Positions 21,903-32,460 of a stretch of 64,000 bases of DNA are shown here, piece by piece. Position 1 is the stretch's first letter. Each line of letters begins with the position of its first letter. The notes under the pieces are model-generated. The model searched no databases and was not told where the DNA came from. It was given only the letters and a program-made list of their open reading frames with translations. The stretch covers positions 20,933,508-20,997,507 of the forward strand of contig NC_051089.1 of the NCBI RefSeq assembly GCF_901709675.1, in the 5' to 3' direction. The position numbers and the translations under genes are program-made. Source of the DNA: Syngnathus acus. Its lineage: Eukaryota; Chordata; Actinopteri; Syngnathiformes; Syngnathidae.

Positions 21903-22722
21903 CCGTGTTTTTCCATGCAAAATGCGCCCCCGTGCATAATACGCACCCTAAAAATGGCATGTCGTTGCTGGAAAAAAGCCTGTACCCATGTATAATACGC
22001 ACCCAAATTTTGACTCTTACTTAAGTCCGTAAACGTAAAATCTTTGGGAACAACCGGATGTTATTCTGCCGGTCAGTATCACTGCGCATGCGCTAGCAAA
22101 CTCGATAGCGAAGAAATGTTTCGGATTTGTGTAGGGTACATTGTGACAGCAAACGAGCAGGTGATCGAGCAAGCGTCTGATACGAGAGCATTGTGTTCGT
22201 ATGGAGCGTGTTTGAAGTGAACAGCAGAGAAGAAAGGAACAAGGCAAAGTGTTGTGAAGTAAAATATTACCTGTAATACGCATTTTGTTATTTGCTGATT
22301 GAAACTGCTAATTAAACTGTGAATTGAAACTAATAGGTAGAGAACTGAACTCTCGCTCTTTATATAGCTGACGTGTCTTGCGCATCCGTTCTGCGCATAC
22401 TGTCATGGCGGCCTCCGTATGATATCCGGTCTGCGATGGAGATTAAAAAAACAAACAATATTTGACAATAACACACCATCAAGGATTGCACCATCGCATC
22501 AAACGATGTGTCGTCAATTATGAATTTTACTGACTAAGTGTGTTGGGCAGGATGGCTGAATGCGATGCGCGATTGACAACAAACAAGAAGAAAGGTGTGA
22601 TTTCAAGTTTTATTTCGAGGGAGATTTTCTTCAAAAATTGTTGTACCCATGCATAATGCGCACCCCAGATTTTAGGACAATAAATTAGTTAAATTTTGCG
22701 CATTATGCATGGCAAAACAGGG
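21903..22722. mobile_element. Nested MITE with CCGTGTTTTTCCATGC ends (820 bp)
   Basis: Ends are CCGTGTTTTTCCATGCAAAA and the inverted GCATGGCAAAACAGGG, with TA at 21901-21902 and 22723-22724. Removing it rejoins the host element at gagTTA/TTCAAATAAC. It has no transposase; an 88-codon minus-strand ORF at 22017-22283 has no family features. Confidence 0.8.
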
Positions 22723-23160
22723 TATTCAAATAACTATTACATAAATAACACGTTTATAAAACCATCTGTGTCACTCCAATTCATTAAATCCATCGATCGT
22801 CCTTTATGGAAATGATGCCGCGTATGCGCCGCGCCGCTGACATCTAAATATTCTAAATATTCCACAGACCCATATAACGATATATAAAGTATATATCAAA
22901 TAACTATCATATAAACAACGATATTATGTCAACGAGTGTGCGCCGCTGACGGCACTTGCACTTCAAAATATTCCACAAGCCCATATAACGATATATAAAT
23001 TATATATCAAATAACTATTATATAAGCAATAATATTATCAAACCATCTGTGTCACTCCAAATCATTAAATCCATCGATCAAATTCCTCGTCCTTTGTCAA
23101 CAAGGCCGCGCGTGCGCCCTGACGTCAGCCTCGTCGTTATTCCACAGATCTAGTATATAA

Positions 23161-24312
23161 TAGGGGTGTAACGATTCATCGATACACATCGATTAATCGA
23201 TATAATGCTCTACGATTTGTTGGCATCGATGCTAAACGTAAACATCGATCTATATCGCCCGTTTTTGACCTCGGACATTAGACGCGACTTTATTTTGAAA
23301 TCCAGTTCATTGTTGCTTGCTTCCTCTTTCCGGGAGCAGTGCGCGGCGTGTTGTGTTGTGAGCAGAGCAGGCACGTGAAAGGGGAGCCGACAACTACACG
23401 GCTCCTGGGCTGGTGCTATGGCTAGTGTCCAAGAAGACGAGGAAATTCGCTCCCCTTTGGGCTTCAAGTCATATTGAACAGTTCAAAGAGTAGACACCGT
23501 GTAATGTTAAAATTCTATATAAAGAGTTATAAATTAAGTTATTTTTGTTTTATAGAAGAGTTAAATAACAACATACATATTTTATTTATGTATAGTTCTC
23601 TGGTATTGCAAGAGAATGTTTTTTTTTGCATTTGGATAGAACATATGGTCAAGGTGTAATGTTTACTACATTCATTATAAAGAACTTATTTTTGTTTTGT
23701 AATTAAATAGTTCAGTAATGCACTTTAAAGTTAATGGTATTACAAAAAAAGAAAGAATATTCATTTTTCTTTACTTACTTCTATGAGAAAAAATATAGGA
23801 ATTTGATAAAGTTCAGTGTTAAAATAAGCACTTTGTATACTACAATACTCTTGTAATTTCCTAAATAAAGAGTTTGCAGTACCTTGTTGACCTTTGGGCT
23901 TCAAGTCATTCGTTTGGAAGCACTTTGGATTCCAAAGAAAAGATGGCTCAACGGACAAGACACGTGCAGTTTGTAAATCCTGCCATGCGGTGATCAAATA
24001 TTCAGGGAACGCCACAAATCTCGCCGCACATTTAAAGAAAAAACACGACATCAAAGTTCAGTGTTAAAATAAGCACTTTGTATACTACAATACTCTTGTA
24101 ATTTCCTAAATAAAGAATTTGCAGTACCTTGTTGATTTTGCGTATGAATTGTTATAAATCAGGATATTGTTCTATATCGATCGTAGAGCACTATATCGTG
24201 ATGTATCGTGAATGAATCACAGCAGGCTTTAAGATATCGGCAAATATCGTATCGTGGTTCTTTGTATTGATATGATATCGTATCGTGACAAAACCCGCGA
24301 TTTACACCCCTA
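23161..24312 (-). mobile_element. hAT-type element, TAGGGGTG ends, longer copy (1,152 bp)
   Basis: It starts TAGGGGTGTAACGATTC and ends ACACCCCTA. The 8-bp target duplication GTATATAA is perfect (23153-23160 and 24313-24320). Related elements preserve the uninterrupted site (about 17765-17790, where agttatatactagatc reads in the other orientation). It is inverted relative to 15562-16465 and contains a BED-finger relic plus a duplicated internal stretch. Confidence 0.88.
23905..24056 (+). pseudogene. BED zinc-finger relic of a hAT transposase
   Basis: One plus-strand frame reads VCKSCHAVIKYSGNATNLAA followed by HLKKKHDIK. The Cys-x2-Cys and His-x4-His spacing with the NATNLAAHLKKKH context is that of BED-type zinc fingers at the N-terminus of hAT transposases. 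No catalytic domain remains. Confidence 0.7.
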
Positions 24313-24499
24313 GTATATAACTATATTGTAGCGTTAACAAAGTACAAGGAAAGACGTGGGTTTGGTAAACGGCTCTTTATTTAACAAAACAAGAGTTCAA
24401 TGAGCCAACAACTACTGAACTGGAACGATAAAAACATATACAAGTTGCTACACGAAATAAAATATATCAAATAACTATAACAAATAGTTCGCAGCCACA

Positions 24500-24862
24500 C
24501 GGCCCCAAGCACCGGCGTGGACTTCCAGGCGTGTGGCGGCGTGGACTTCCATCCCCGGAGGTGGCACTTCCAGCCACGGAGGTGGAAGAGAGCTCCATAG
24601 AATAGGACCAGGCGTGCGTAAAAGCCATGTCCGAGCCCCATCCACCGTCCCCGGACAGCCACCCGGCCGGGCACCGGCCCCCAACTTCCATCCACGGAGG
24701 TGAAAGAGAGCTCCGTAGAGTAGGACCGGGCGTGCGTAAAAGCCATGTCCGAGCCCCATCCACCGTCCCCGGACAGCCGCCCGGCCGAGCGCCGGCCCCC
24801 GACTTCCATCCACGGAGGTGAAAGAGAGCTCCGTAGAGTAGGACCGGGCGTGCGGAAAAGCC
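24500..24862. repeat. 118-bp tandem repeats, inverted orientation
   Basis: Reverse-complement relatives of the 17239-17592 units, with the same cacggaggtg and ccggacagcc blocks. They again create overlapping stop-free frames on both strands that should not be annotated as genes. Confidence 0.8.
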
Positions 24863-25206
24863 ATAATAGTTTTTCAAACCTTCTGTGTCACTCCAAATCA
24901 TTAAATCCTTCAAACTCTTCGTCCTCCGTGTCACTTACAAAGCTGCTAATGATGCCGGTAGTACGTGGGGCCCTTCATCATCTTCGTCATCCCGTGATCA
25001 AATCTTTGTCCTTTATGTAAACAACCGCCCCGCCGCGCCGCTGACGTCACTTGAAATTCAAATTACAGTAATCCCTTGCTACATCGCGGTTCCAATTTTT
25101 TATTTTTTTATTAATTTGGAAAATTCACATAAGTCGCTCCTCAGTATAAGTCGCCTCCCCACCCAAACTATGAAAAAAACGCGACTTATAGTCCGAAAAA
25201 TGTCGG

Positions 25207-25319
25207 TTAGTCTTTCATTATCAGAGCACCAGCAACTTTGTCCACGTGTAGAATTACCACTGCAAATGACCTAATGATCACAAAAATAAAGTCTCACAGT
25301 TTTTCACATTGTCTAAAAC
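25207..25319. other. golgb1 intron, short unassigned stretch
   Basis: Intronic sequence between the composite element and the next hAT relic. Nothing recognisable. Confidence 0.4.
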
Positions 25320-26090
25320 AGTGGTTCTCAAATGGGGGTACGCGTACCCCTGGGGGTACGTGGAGGTACTCCAGGGGGTTTTACAAAAATATATACCGGT
25401 ATTAAAAAAAAACAAAAAAAAACAGCAAGCCTGATTGTCTTGAGAATTAGTTATAAAAAGTTTGATGAAATACAAATGTATGTTTTATATTCAGTATTCA
25501 ATTTTAATCCTTAAAAAACGGACTCTCCACAAACCAATAGCAGTCACCTGCGGTTGCCTTGATGACGCACTGTAACATGGAGTTGTGGCTAAAGCGCTGT
25601 TGAAAACACGGAGAAACAAGTAAAAATGAAGGCAAAACCAGAGTACCGAAGTACCGACAGTACATGGAAGACTATTGTTTGATGGGATTTACGTCCACAA
25701 GTTGTAACTGTGCTTTTTATGCGGGGAGAAATTAGCCAACGCTAGCATGAAGCCGGCACATCTCCAGCGGCATCTCACCACAAAACACGGATGCCATGTT
25801 GGTAAGCCACCGGAGTTCTTCAGGAGGAAACTTTCTGACTTCAAGTCATCCCAAGACACAATGTGAAAAGCCTCCACTACATCAGCCAAAGCCCTGAAGG
25901 CTTCTTATGCGGTTTCTTTGCTCGTAGCTAAAGCCAAAAAAACGTTCACCATAGCTCCATGTTTCTCACTAAAATGTAGTATGAGCGCAAAAGACTCATT
26001 CAAGCTTCAACACTGTTCAATGCTTGTTCAATGCTTGTCAAATCAAAATCAAATGTTCAATGCAACAATTCAATTTTAAGAAGAAAAAAA
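25320..26090 (+). pseudogene. hAT (Charlie/ZBED-like) transposase relic with left terminus
   Basis: It begins CAGTGGTTCTCAAATGGGGG, a hAT-type terminus. A transposase start is visible: MKAKPEYRS near 25626, then after shifts SMKPAHLQRHLTTKHG (His pair of a BED finger), KPPEFFRRKLSDFKS and ASYAVSLLVAKAKKTFTIA, blocks shared with ZBED/SCAND3-type hAT transposases. The frame is broken by stops, and the rest of the gene and the right terminus are missing. Confidence 0.75.
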
Positions 26091-26284
26091 GTTTAATTTT
26101 TTCATCCCAAAAGAGGTAAAGTTGATTATTTTTTATGAGCAAATCTTTATTTATTATTACGTTATCAATTGATTTTGTAAACAAGATATTTATTTATAAT
26201 TACGTAAAAAAAATTTTGTGAACACATTTTTAGTTATAAATCAGTAAATTTTTACTTGATCATTAACACATTACTTACTAACTA
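26091..26284. other. AT-rich intronic stretch and target of the next element
   Basis: Very AT-rich, no gene. Its last 40 bases (about 26245-26283) reappear in inverted orientation at about 34579-34617. Confidence 0.5.
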
Positions 26285-26834
26285 CCGTAATTTTCGGACT
26301 ATAAGTCGCACCGGAGTATAAGTCGCACCAGCCATAAAATGCCCAAAAATGTGAAAAAAAAACCATATATAAGTCGCTCCGGAGTATAAGTCGCATTTTG
26401 GGGGGCAATTTATTCGACAAAATCCAACACCAAGAACAGACACGAACGAGCAACAACAGGCTAAACGATACGGTATGCTAACGTGACAAACACAAACGAG
26501 GAGCTGAGAACGGGCCTGACGTAACATTCAGTTATTTAAAAAAAACTATTCCATAAATAACACGTTTATAAAACCATCTGTGTCACTCCAATTCATTAAA
26601 TCCATCGATCGTCCTTTGTCAACAATGCCGTGTGCCGCGCCGCAGTTCAAATTATTCCACAGGCCCATACAACGATACATAAACTATATTTTAAATAACT
26701 ATCACATAAACAACAATATTATCAAACCATTTGTGTCACTCCAAATCATTAAATCCATCGATCAAATTTCTCGTCTTTTATCGATCGTCCTTTGTCAACA
26801 ATGCCGTGTGCCGCGCCGCAGTTCAAATTATTCT

Positions 26835-27414
26835 TGTCACGTTCCCACGTCACCTGACTTCCAGCCTAGCCCGACTCATGGAATTGCCAGCACCAGCTAC
26901 AGCTCGTTAGGTTCCCTATTTAACCTCTCTGTGTTCTGCCAGTGGTTGTCAGTTCGTCTGATTACCCTGCACGTGATACTGCTGCCTTTTTGTCCCCGGA
27001 CCAAACTTTGTAGCCAACTGCTTCCTTGAACTTCGACCACGCTCCAGATCGCCGCCTGTCCTGACTACTTGCTCGTCCTTCGACCACGCTCCAGATCGCC
27101 GCCTGTCCTGACTACTTGCTTGTCCTTCGACCACGCTCCAGATCGCCGCCTGTCCTGACTACTTGCTTGTCCTTCGACCACGCTCCAGATCGCCGCCTGT
27201 CCTGACTACTTGCTTGTCCTTCGACCACGCTCCAGATCGCCGCCTGTCCTGACTACTTGCTCGCCCTTCGACCACGCTCCAGATCGCCGCCTGTCCTGGC
27301 TACTTGCTCAGCCACGCCAGCCAGACCGCAGGTCCAGCGTTCTACGTCCCCATTTCCCCTTTTGCCAATAAAGGATCGTGCTGCACTTGGTAGCCCTGTC
27401 TCTGTTCCCTGACA
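26835..27414 (+). mobile_element. Solo LTR with internal minisatellite (580 bp)
   Basis: It starts TGTCACGTTCCC and ends CCCTGACA, the TG...CA LTR pattern with short inverted tips. Flanks are ATTCT and ATTCC, a five-base target duplication with one change. A TATA-like ctatttaa and an AATAAA (about 27367) fit LTR promoter and poly-A functions. It may be Gypsy-type, but with no internal region the superfamily is uncertain. Confidence 0.7.
27031..27312. repeat. 47-bp minisatellite, six units
   Basis: The motif cttcgaccacgctccagatc starts at 27031, 27078, 27125, 27172, 27219 and 27266, an exact 47-bp period with very few changes. It lies within the solo LTR. Confidence 0.95.
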
Positions 27415-27636
27415 ATTCCACAGGCCCATACAATGATATATAAACTATATTTTAACTAACTATCACATAAACAACAATATTATCAAACCATTTGTGTCAC
27501 TCCAAATCATTAAATCCCTCGATCAAATTTCTCGTCATTTATGTCATCCTGGTGACAGAGGACACGTCCAGAGGATATGGCGCTTTAAAGTGTTAATTAC
27601 TTTATTTGATTTTTTCTCTCTATTTTTCATGTTTTG

Positions 27637-28332
27637 TGTTAGAAAAATGTATATATATGTTATCATGCGTTCTCTAATCAATGCTTTACCGCAATATTAC
27701 TGCAATATATGCTTGCTGTTTGGCCTTGCTGTTTTTATGATGTACCACAGAAGAGAAAAGGTACGGCTGGGCCAGGAGAGAGGTCAGACAGGACGCAGCT
27801 GATAACTCAGCAAAAAGAAGACATCTACCGAGACAGTTCCTTCTTAACAAAGACCGCTTTGTTAGACAACATGCCTCATTGCTGTCTTGCACTTCAGATG
27901 AACCTACAAGTGACCATCAAAGTCTGGGTTTTCCAAGCTATCTTGATCGTTAGATTATGTTTGTGCGTATCCAGTAATTAATAACCTAGCTTGTCTCATC
28001 CTACTCAAGGTCGTAAAACCTCCCTTGCTAGAGCTCAAGGACTTTCTCTTCTCAACTCAAACTCCTTTTTCTCACGTTCTTATTATTTTGCTTACGAGGC
28101 AAAGCCCACGTGCTCCCCCCTTCCTTTAGGGGCTTTTGCCTCACAATTGTGGGTAGGGCAAATCCAAATAAAAAGAGCGGGAGTGTACACAGATATTTAG
28201 TGTTGTGAGATTGTTGTAAACTATCTGTACTGCACTCCTCGCGAGAAAAGACTTGATATTCTGTCTCACTTGTGGTTTGTTTGCTGATGCTCTTCTCTTA
28301 ATAGTTGTTCAGTCAGCGATTTAAACCTGACA
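27637..28332 (+). repeat. ERV A 5' LTR (696 bp)
   Basis: It begins TGTTAGAAAAATG and ends AACCTGACA. By eye it matches the 3' LTR throughout except for a missing 5-bp ttctc unit in a pyrimidine-rich stretch. An AATAAAAAGAGCGGG stretch near 28159 may serve as TATA-like or poly-A signal. The 90-codon ORF inside has no known features and is not called. Confidence 0.92.
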
Positions 28333-28335
28333 GAA

Positions 28336-28354
28336 ATTGGGGGCTCGTTCCGGG
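28336..28354 (+). promoter_or_regulatory. ERV A primer-binding site, tRNA-Pro-like
   Basis: The stretch TTGGGGGCTCGTTCCGGGA starts four bases after the LTR. It resembles the proline-tRNA primer site used by many gamma-type retroviruses, with one extra T. The same sequence follows the LTR of ERV B (about 43845). Confidence 0.75.
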
Positions 28355-29009
28355 ACCTCGACACACCTTGAACGGTTCCAGCGGACTCTTCGACACAGGC
28401 GAAAATCCTCGGCCGAGGTAAACAAAAGCCCTTTGACGGGACTGTCTCGATCAGTCCGGCTGGACACCGGGAGGGTTGACGAGGCTATCCGAGGAGGAGA
28501 ATCAGCAGACCGTGAGTAGGAATATTAATTCTACTAAAAAGAAATGGATGAGCGGTGACAAGAGGTCACCTAATGAATGAGCAGTGACGAGGTCACTTAC
28601 AACGAGCAGTGACAAGAAGTCACTTAAAGACCTTGAGAATTCTAGACCCTATCAAGTGCAATCAGAAACAGTTAAATTCCGCAGGGGCGGTGTGGAGCCC
28701 CCTAACTTTGTTAGTTAAATTCCGCAGCGGGAGTGCGGACTCCTCTGTTATTAAAAAACGCGCGTGGTATGCTTGTGTACAGTTTGACTGAGAGTGATCT
28801 CATTTGAGCGCTCCTCTATATAAACACACAGGATTGTAAACAGTGGCTTTGTGTGGGGGCAGAGGCAAGAACTCTCCGCTCCCTTCGGGGAGGTGAAAGG
28901 AGACTTACCACACATCGAACTTTTAACCACTGTCCTGTGAATAAAGTTGGTTTTAGGACACTGTAGGTGCCATTCAAACTACCAACTCCAAAATTTAGAA
29001 AAATAAACC
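28355..29009 (+). other. ERV A leader with internal TATA box and poly-A signal
   Basis: This is the untranslated stretch before gag. It contains a canonical TATATAAA at 28817-28824 and an AATAAA at 28940-28945, both kept in ERV B (44301-44308 and 44425-44430). Short repeats of GAGCAGTGACAAGA-GTCACTTA type occur near 28545-28625. It probably includes the packaging signal, which I cannot locate. Confidence 0.6.
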
Positions 29010-29849
29010 ATGGGAAACTTAAATAGTAAGCGAAAGTCCCTACCCCGACATGAACTAAAATGCAAAGATTGGAAAATAATTGAAAGGCAGGATCCCGACC
29101 GACTTAAAAAAAAAAAAAAAGATTTCGATAAATGGGTTAAAAAATATAAATTTGAGGGAGAACTAGAAGAAGTACAAGAGCGGGAAGAGAAAACACATGC
29201 TACAAATTCAAAACTAAAGATCATAGCGAAGTTGTATCCGCAAATACATGACACACACAAAATTGAGGAATCACCTCCTCCTTATGGGTTGATGGACAGA
29301 GCCACTAGGCAGAAAAGCCCGCTAGAAATGGATTGGTCAAAGGAAATCAGAGCAAATTATACAGAAATAGGGAGAACAAAGCAAAATGATAATGAAACCT
29401 TTGATGAGTATCGAGTGCGCATGACAAAAGTTTTTAAAACACACAGTGGACTGGTGGAAGATAATGCGCCTCAAGGTGCTTATCAACAGCAATTAAAAAA
29501 TGCCATCCACGCAGGGTCCAGACCAGCAATACAAGGCTGGGTGATCAAACATTATATAGGCATGAACACCGGAACTTTGGAGGAATACATAAATCATGCC
29601 CTCCATGCGGAAAAAGTAATAGACAAACAAAAACGAAAACGAATGAAAACTACAAAAGACACTTTTCTGGTAGACCAGGATAGTGACACTTTTTACCAAA
29701 ATGCAGGCAGAGGACAGAAAGGCCAGAGAGGGCGAGCAATGTCTAACAGAGGAGGCTTTAGAGGCCGAGGAAGAGGAGTTGTGCAACCTCCAATAGAATG
29801 CTGGAATTGCGGAGAAAACGGTCACATGGCACGTGACTGCACAAATTAA
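29010..29849 (+). CDS. gag: ERV A short Gag polyprotein, intact ORF (279 aa)
   Basis: Gag is the structural protein of retroviral particles. The ORF starts MGN, giving a Gly at position 2 for N-myristoylation as in matrix. A basic KKKKK stretch lies at residues 33-37 and a PPPY late-domain motif at 89-92. A capsid C-terminal region with a QNDNETFDEY stretch resembling the major homology region follows at about 129. An Arg/Gly-rich segment then precedes one zinc knuckle with CX2CX4HX4C spacing at 264-277. Only about 37 residues separate PPPY from the homology region, so the capsid N-terminal domain seems to be missing; the total is roughly half of a usual gamma-type Gag. The stop is TAA, and no protease frame follows. 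The lineage was gag-coding at insertion; expression is unknown. Confidence 0.8.
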   Translation: MGNLNSKRKSLPRHELKCKDWKIIERQDPDRLKKKKKDFDKWVKKYKFEGELEEVQEREEKTHATNSKLKIIAKLYPQIHDTHKIEESPPPYGLMDRATRQKSPLEMDWSKEIRANYTEIGRTKQNDNETFDEYRVRMTKVFKTHSGLVEDNAPQGAYQQQLKNAIHAGSRPAIQGWVIKHYIGMNTGTLEEYINHALHAEKVIDKQKRKRMKTTKDTFLVDQDSDTFYQNAGRGQKGQRGRAMSNRGGFRGRGRGVVQPPIECWNCGENGHMARDCTN

Positions 29850-32104
29850 CAAAGACAGTTATGGCTAGGCCAAAACCAAATCAAATCAGGTTTCCATGTA
29901 ATGAAGTGGGAACCTGGCTGCCAAAATTAAAGAGAAATTAGCTTAAATATACAGGAGATATTTGTGTTAAAAGGATAAAGTAAGATAAAGAAACACTGAA
30001 GTTAAAATTGGCTAAATAAATGGAAAAGAATTACAAATAGCTTCTAAAAGTAAAATGAAGAATAAATCTGACAAGTAAGACGAGCAAAAAGTTGTTCTTA
30101 GTGGGATCTATGTGGTCTTATACGTATGTTGTGCGTCATCCTTTTGTGTTGGTGTGTGTGCGTGTGCGCGCAGAGGATCCTCATGAATGTTGTGTGTATG
30201 AGTGTGAGTGCGATGTGGGTCCTATGGAAGAAATCAGTAATGGAGAATGTTCAGGAGGCTGTTGAGCGATAATAGGGAAATTGAGAAGTAGACGATGATG
30301 TGTTTAAGTTGGTTGGAGAAACTAAGATGAGCAGTGTGTGGAAGTAGAGAAAATAAGACGTGTGTGGCAGAAAGTGACTAGAACGGTGGTTTGATAGGAT
30401 GAGAATAAGAGACAGCAAATGTTGTGTAGAAGACAGTGAAAGATGTCGAATGTGAACATGATGAAGGGGGCAACAGCAAAGTTGGCCTGCCCTTTGAGAA
30501 GGTGAGACTGATAAGCGTGCCTGCGTTCGCGCGTAGTCGCGGGGCGGGGCTGTGCGCTTGGGCCTTTGCTATGCTCGTGTGGGCGGTGGGCCGGCATCAT
30601 GGTTGTTGCAGGAAATGGCCAGCCTGTGACCAATCAACATTGATGCTGCGCCCCCCCCTCGCACGAGGGGTGCTATGGCTGCGGGCGAAGCAGGGAAAGT
30701 GTGAGTTTCTCAGAGAATGTTTGAATATTTGAAACAGGGTGATGCTTAAGGAAGATGTGACAATATTTGCATGAAGGATAACAGGCGCTGATGAGAAAAA
30801 AAAGTGTAATCAAAACGTCAAAATAGAGGATGACGTTTGCGCAGCGTTGTTTGTTGGTATTGTTTGTGAGCTGTCTCTCTGCTGTAAGTTTTTGTGTTGT
30901 CTGTGTGCTGTCAGTGTTGTGTTAAAATTGGCTAATGTAGGTGCACAACAGAATTTGCTAGACTGTAGTCTATCTGATTTGCACCGCAAAACAAAAGCAA
31001 TTTTGTGAAAATAAGAAGAAAAGAAAGGCAAGCAATTTTTTGGTGGGCAGAAACTGGTCCACACTGCATTAATGCCTAGCCCTGATGAAACAAAATTTGA
31101 GAGATGGAAAGAACTTGCTTTCTGGAATTGGATGAAGCAAAATTATTAAATAACAACATTTCAAAGCTAAATTTAGAAGAAATAGTCGATTGGTTGTGTC
31201 AAGACTACACAAGTTTTTACATTTGAGAATAAGAGAGTGATTGAGTTAGTTAAAGTTAAGAAACAACAACAATTGACTATTATATTAATTTACTGGCGGT
31301 TATTTTGTTGGTTTTTATCTTTTTATCTTGATTGGTTTGACACCTTGAGGGAGAAAAGATTAGGATGTGGAACACGGGTTGAGACAACCAGTTACACACG
31401 CAAAGCATGTGTGACACTGGGACACTGAGAAGCATTTTGAAAGGTGTGTCAAATTAAATGAAGATGAAATCATATGTAGTAATACAACACTTTACTACAT
31501 ATGGATGCTCTAAATCATACAATTGAGTAAAATAAAACATACATTTTGATTTTCATTCAAATTGCTAAGATTCTTGTGATAAACGATGAGAGAATGATTG
31601 AAAAGAAACTACAAGAAACTACAAGAAACTACAACTAAGCTAGTTGTGGAAGCAGTCCAATTGCCACGAAAAATAGCTATATGCACGTGTGCAGGGCACA
31701 CATGTGACTGATAAGGTGCCAAGAGGTAACAAGCTTGCGGACGGAACCGCATAGCTGTAGTGCAAAAGACGCTTCAAATTTTGTACACACAAGAAGCAGA
31801 TTAAATTACTGAAACGTTTTTAAAAATGTGCAGCGACAAAGTCCATAGACTGAAATTCGATTATGGACGAGAAGAGGGGCAAGAGTGGAGAATGGTATCT
31901 ATAAATGACCAGAAGACTGACCTATCCTACAAAAAACCTATACAAGTGGGCAGCAATATTGAGCCATGGTTGTGTGTCGCATGGCTCAAGAGGGGGGATA
32001 ATGGGGCAGTTCAGTCAGCTTTATACAACATATGAATTGATTCATATTCAAAACATTTATAAAACAAAATTTATGTAGAGTTTAACATGTGCTAAACACA
32101 ATCC
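29850..32104. other. ERV A central region without coding capacity
   Basis: Where protease and reverse transcriptase would be expected there is stop-rich DNA in all frames. The first 1.6 kb is shared with ERV B, so the loss is family-wide. Inside are a TG-rich microsatellite (about 30151-30170), a GC-rich patch at 30485-30700 and small ORFs (for example 31826-32035, 69 codons) that I cannot assign. Confidence 0.7.
30485..30705 (+). promoter_or_regulatory. GC-rich promoter-like patch inside ERV A
   Basis: A perfect GC box GGGGCGGGGC lies at 30541-30550 and a CCAAT box in GACCAATCAAC at 30630-30634, within a GC-rich island in otherwise AT-rich retroviral DNA. The same patch is in ERV B (45613-45622 and 45702-45706). 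Promoter activity is inferred only from these motifs. Confidence 0.4.
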
Positions 32105-32460
32105 ACAGGGTTATAATGCCTGGTCATAATAGATGCATTCTCAAAATGGTTTGAATTGGCTTCAACAAAAACACTGAATGCCTTCACAGTGGCAAAAAAC
32201 GTTATGTAAAGAAATAATGCCGAGATATGAGATTTCAGAAATTAATTCTCATGACAGGACATAAAGTGTGAAAATGTGCATGGAAAAAACTGGAAGATCA
32301 TGGACAAAATGTTTAGACCCGGTCAAACTGTTCATAAATATTACAATTACTGTGGGTTTAACCCCGTATAAAATTGTTTGGGCGACAATATAGATTACCA
32401 TGTTTTGGAACCAAGTGGGAAACTAAGGATGATTAAAATTTGGTAGAAATAAAAAAGAAA
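32105..32460 (+). pseudogene. pol: ERV A pol (integrase) remnant
   Basis: One frame reads VIIDAFSKWFELAS, recognisable as the start of the integrase catalytic core including its first Asp, followed by VAKNVM and a stop. Further on, TVGLTPYKIVW resembles the region near the end of the retroviral integrase core. Stops and frameshifts separate these pieces and no full integrase, RNase H or RT is present. Confidence 0.65.

Larger units (their letters stand above)
21654..25206 (-). mobile_element. Inverted CCGTATTTTCGG-type composite element
   Basis: The left end CCGTATTTTCGGAC (TA before it) and right end AGTCCGAAAAATGTCGG bound an element related, in opposite orientation, to 16848-18342: the same AATTTATTC-AACAAAATCC subterminal region, TGTGTCACTCCAA cores and 118-bp repeats occur in reverse order. 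Two later insertions, 21903-22722 and 23161-24312, account for most of the extra length. Confidence 0.75.

Noticed and set aside
24381-24934. Overlapping ORFs of 129-155 codons as a secreted or Gly/Arg-rich protein gene
   Set aside because: They arise from the 118-bp repeats in all frames and on both strands inside a transposon.
27031-27312. CRISPR-like array of regular repeats
   Set aside because: Units are contiguous 47-bp repeats with no variable spacers, in a eukaryotic solo LTR.
27709-27981. 90-codon ORF in the LTR (also at 33863-34135 and in a longer form at 43071-43508)
   Set aside because: Present only because the LTR is repeated; no motifs, and the ERV B version is altered rather than conserved.
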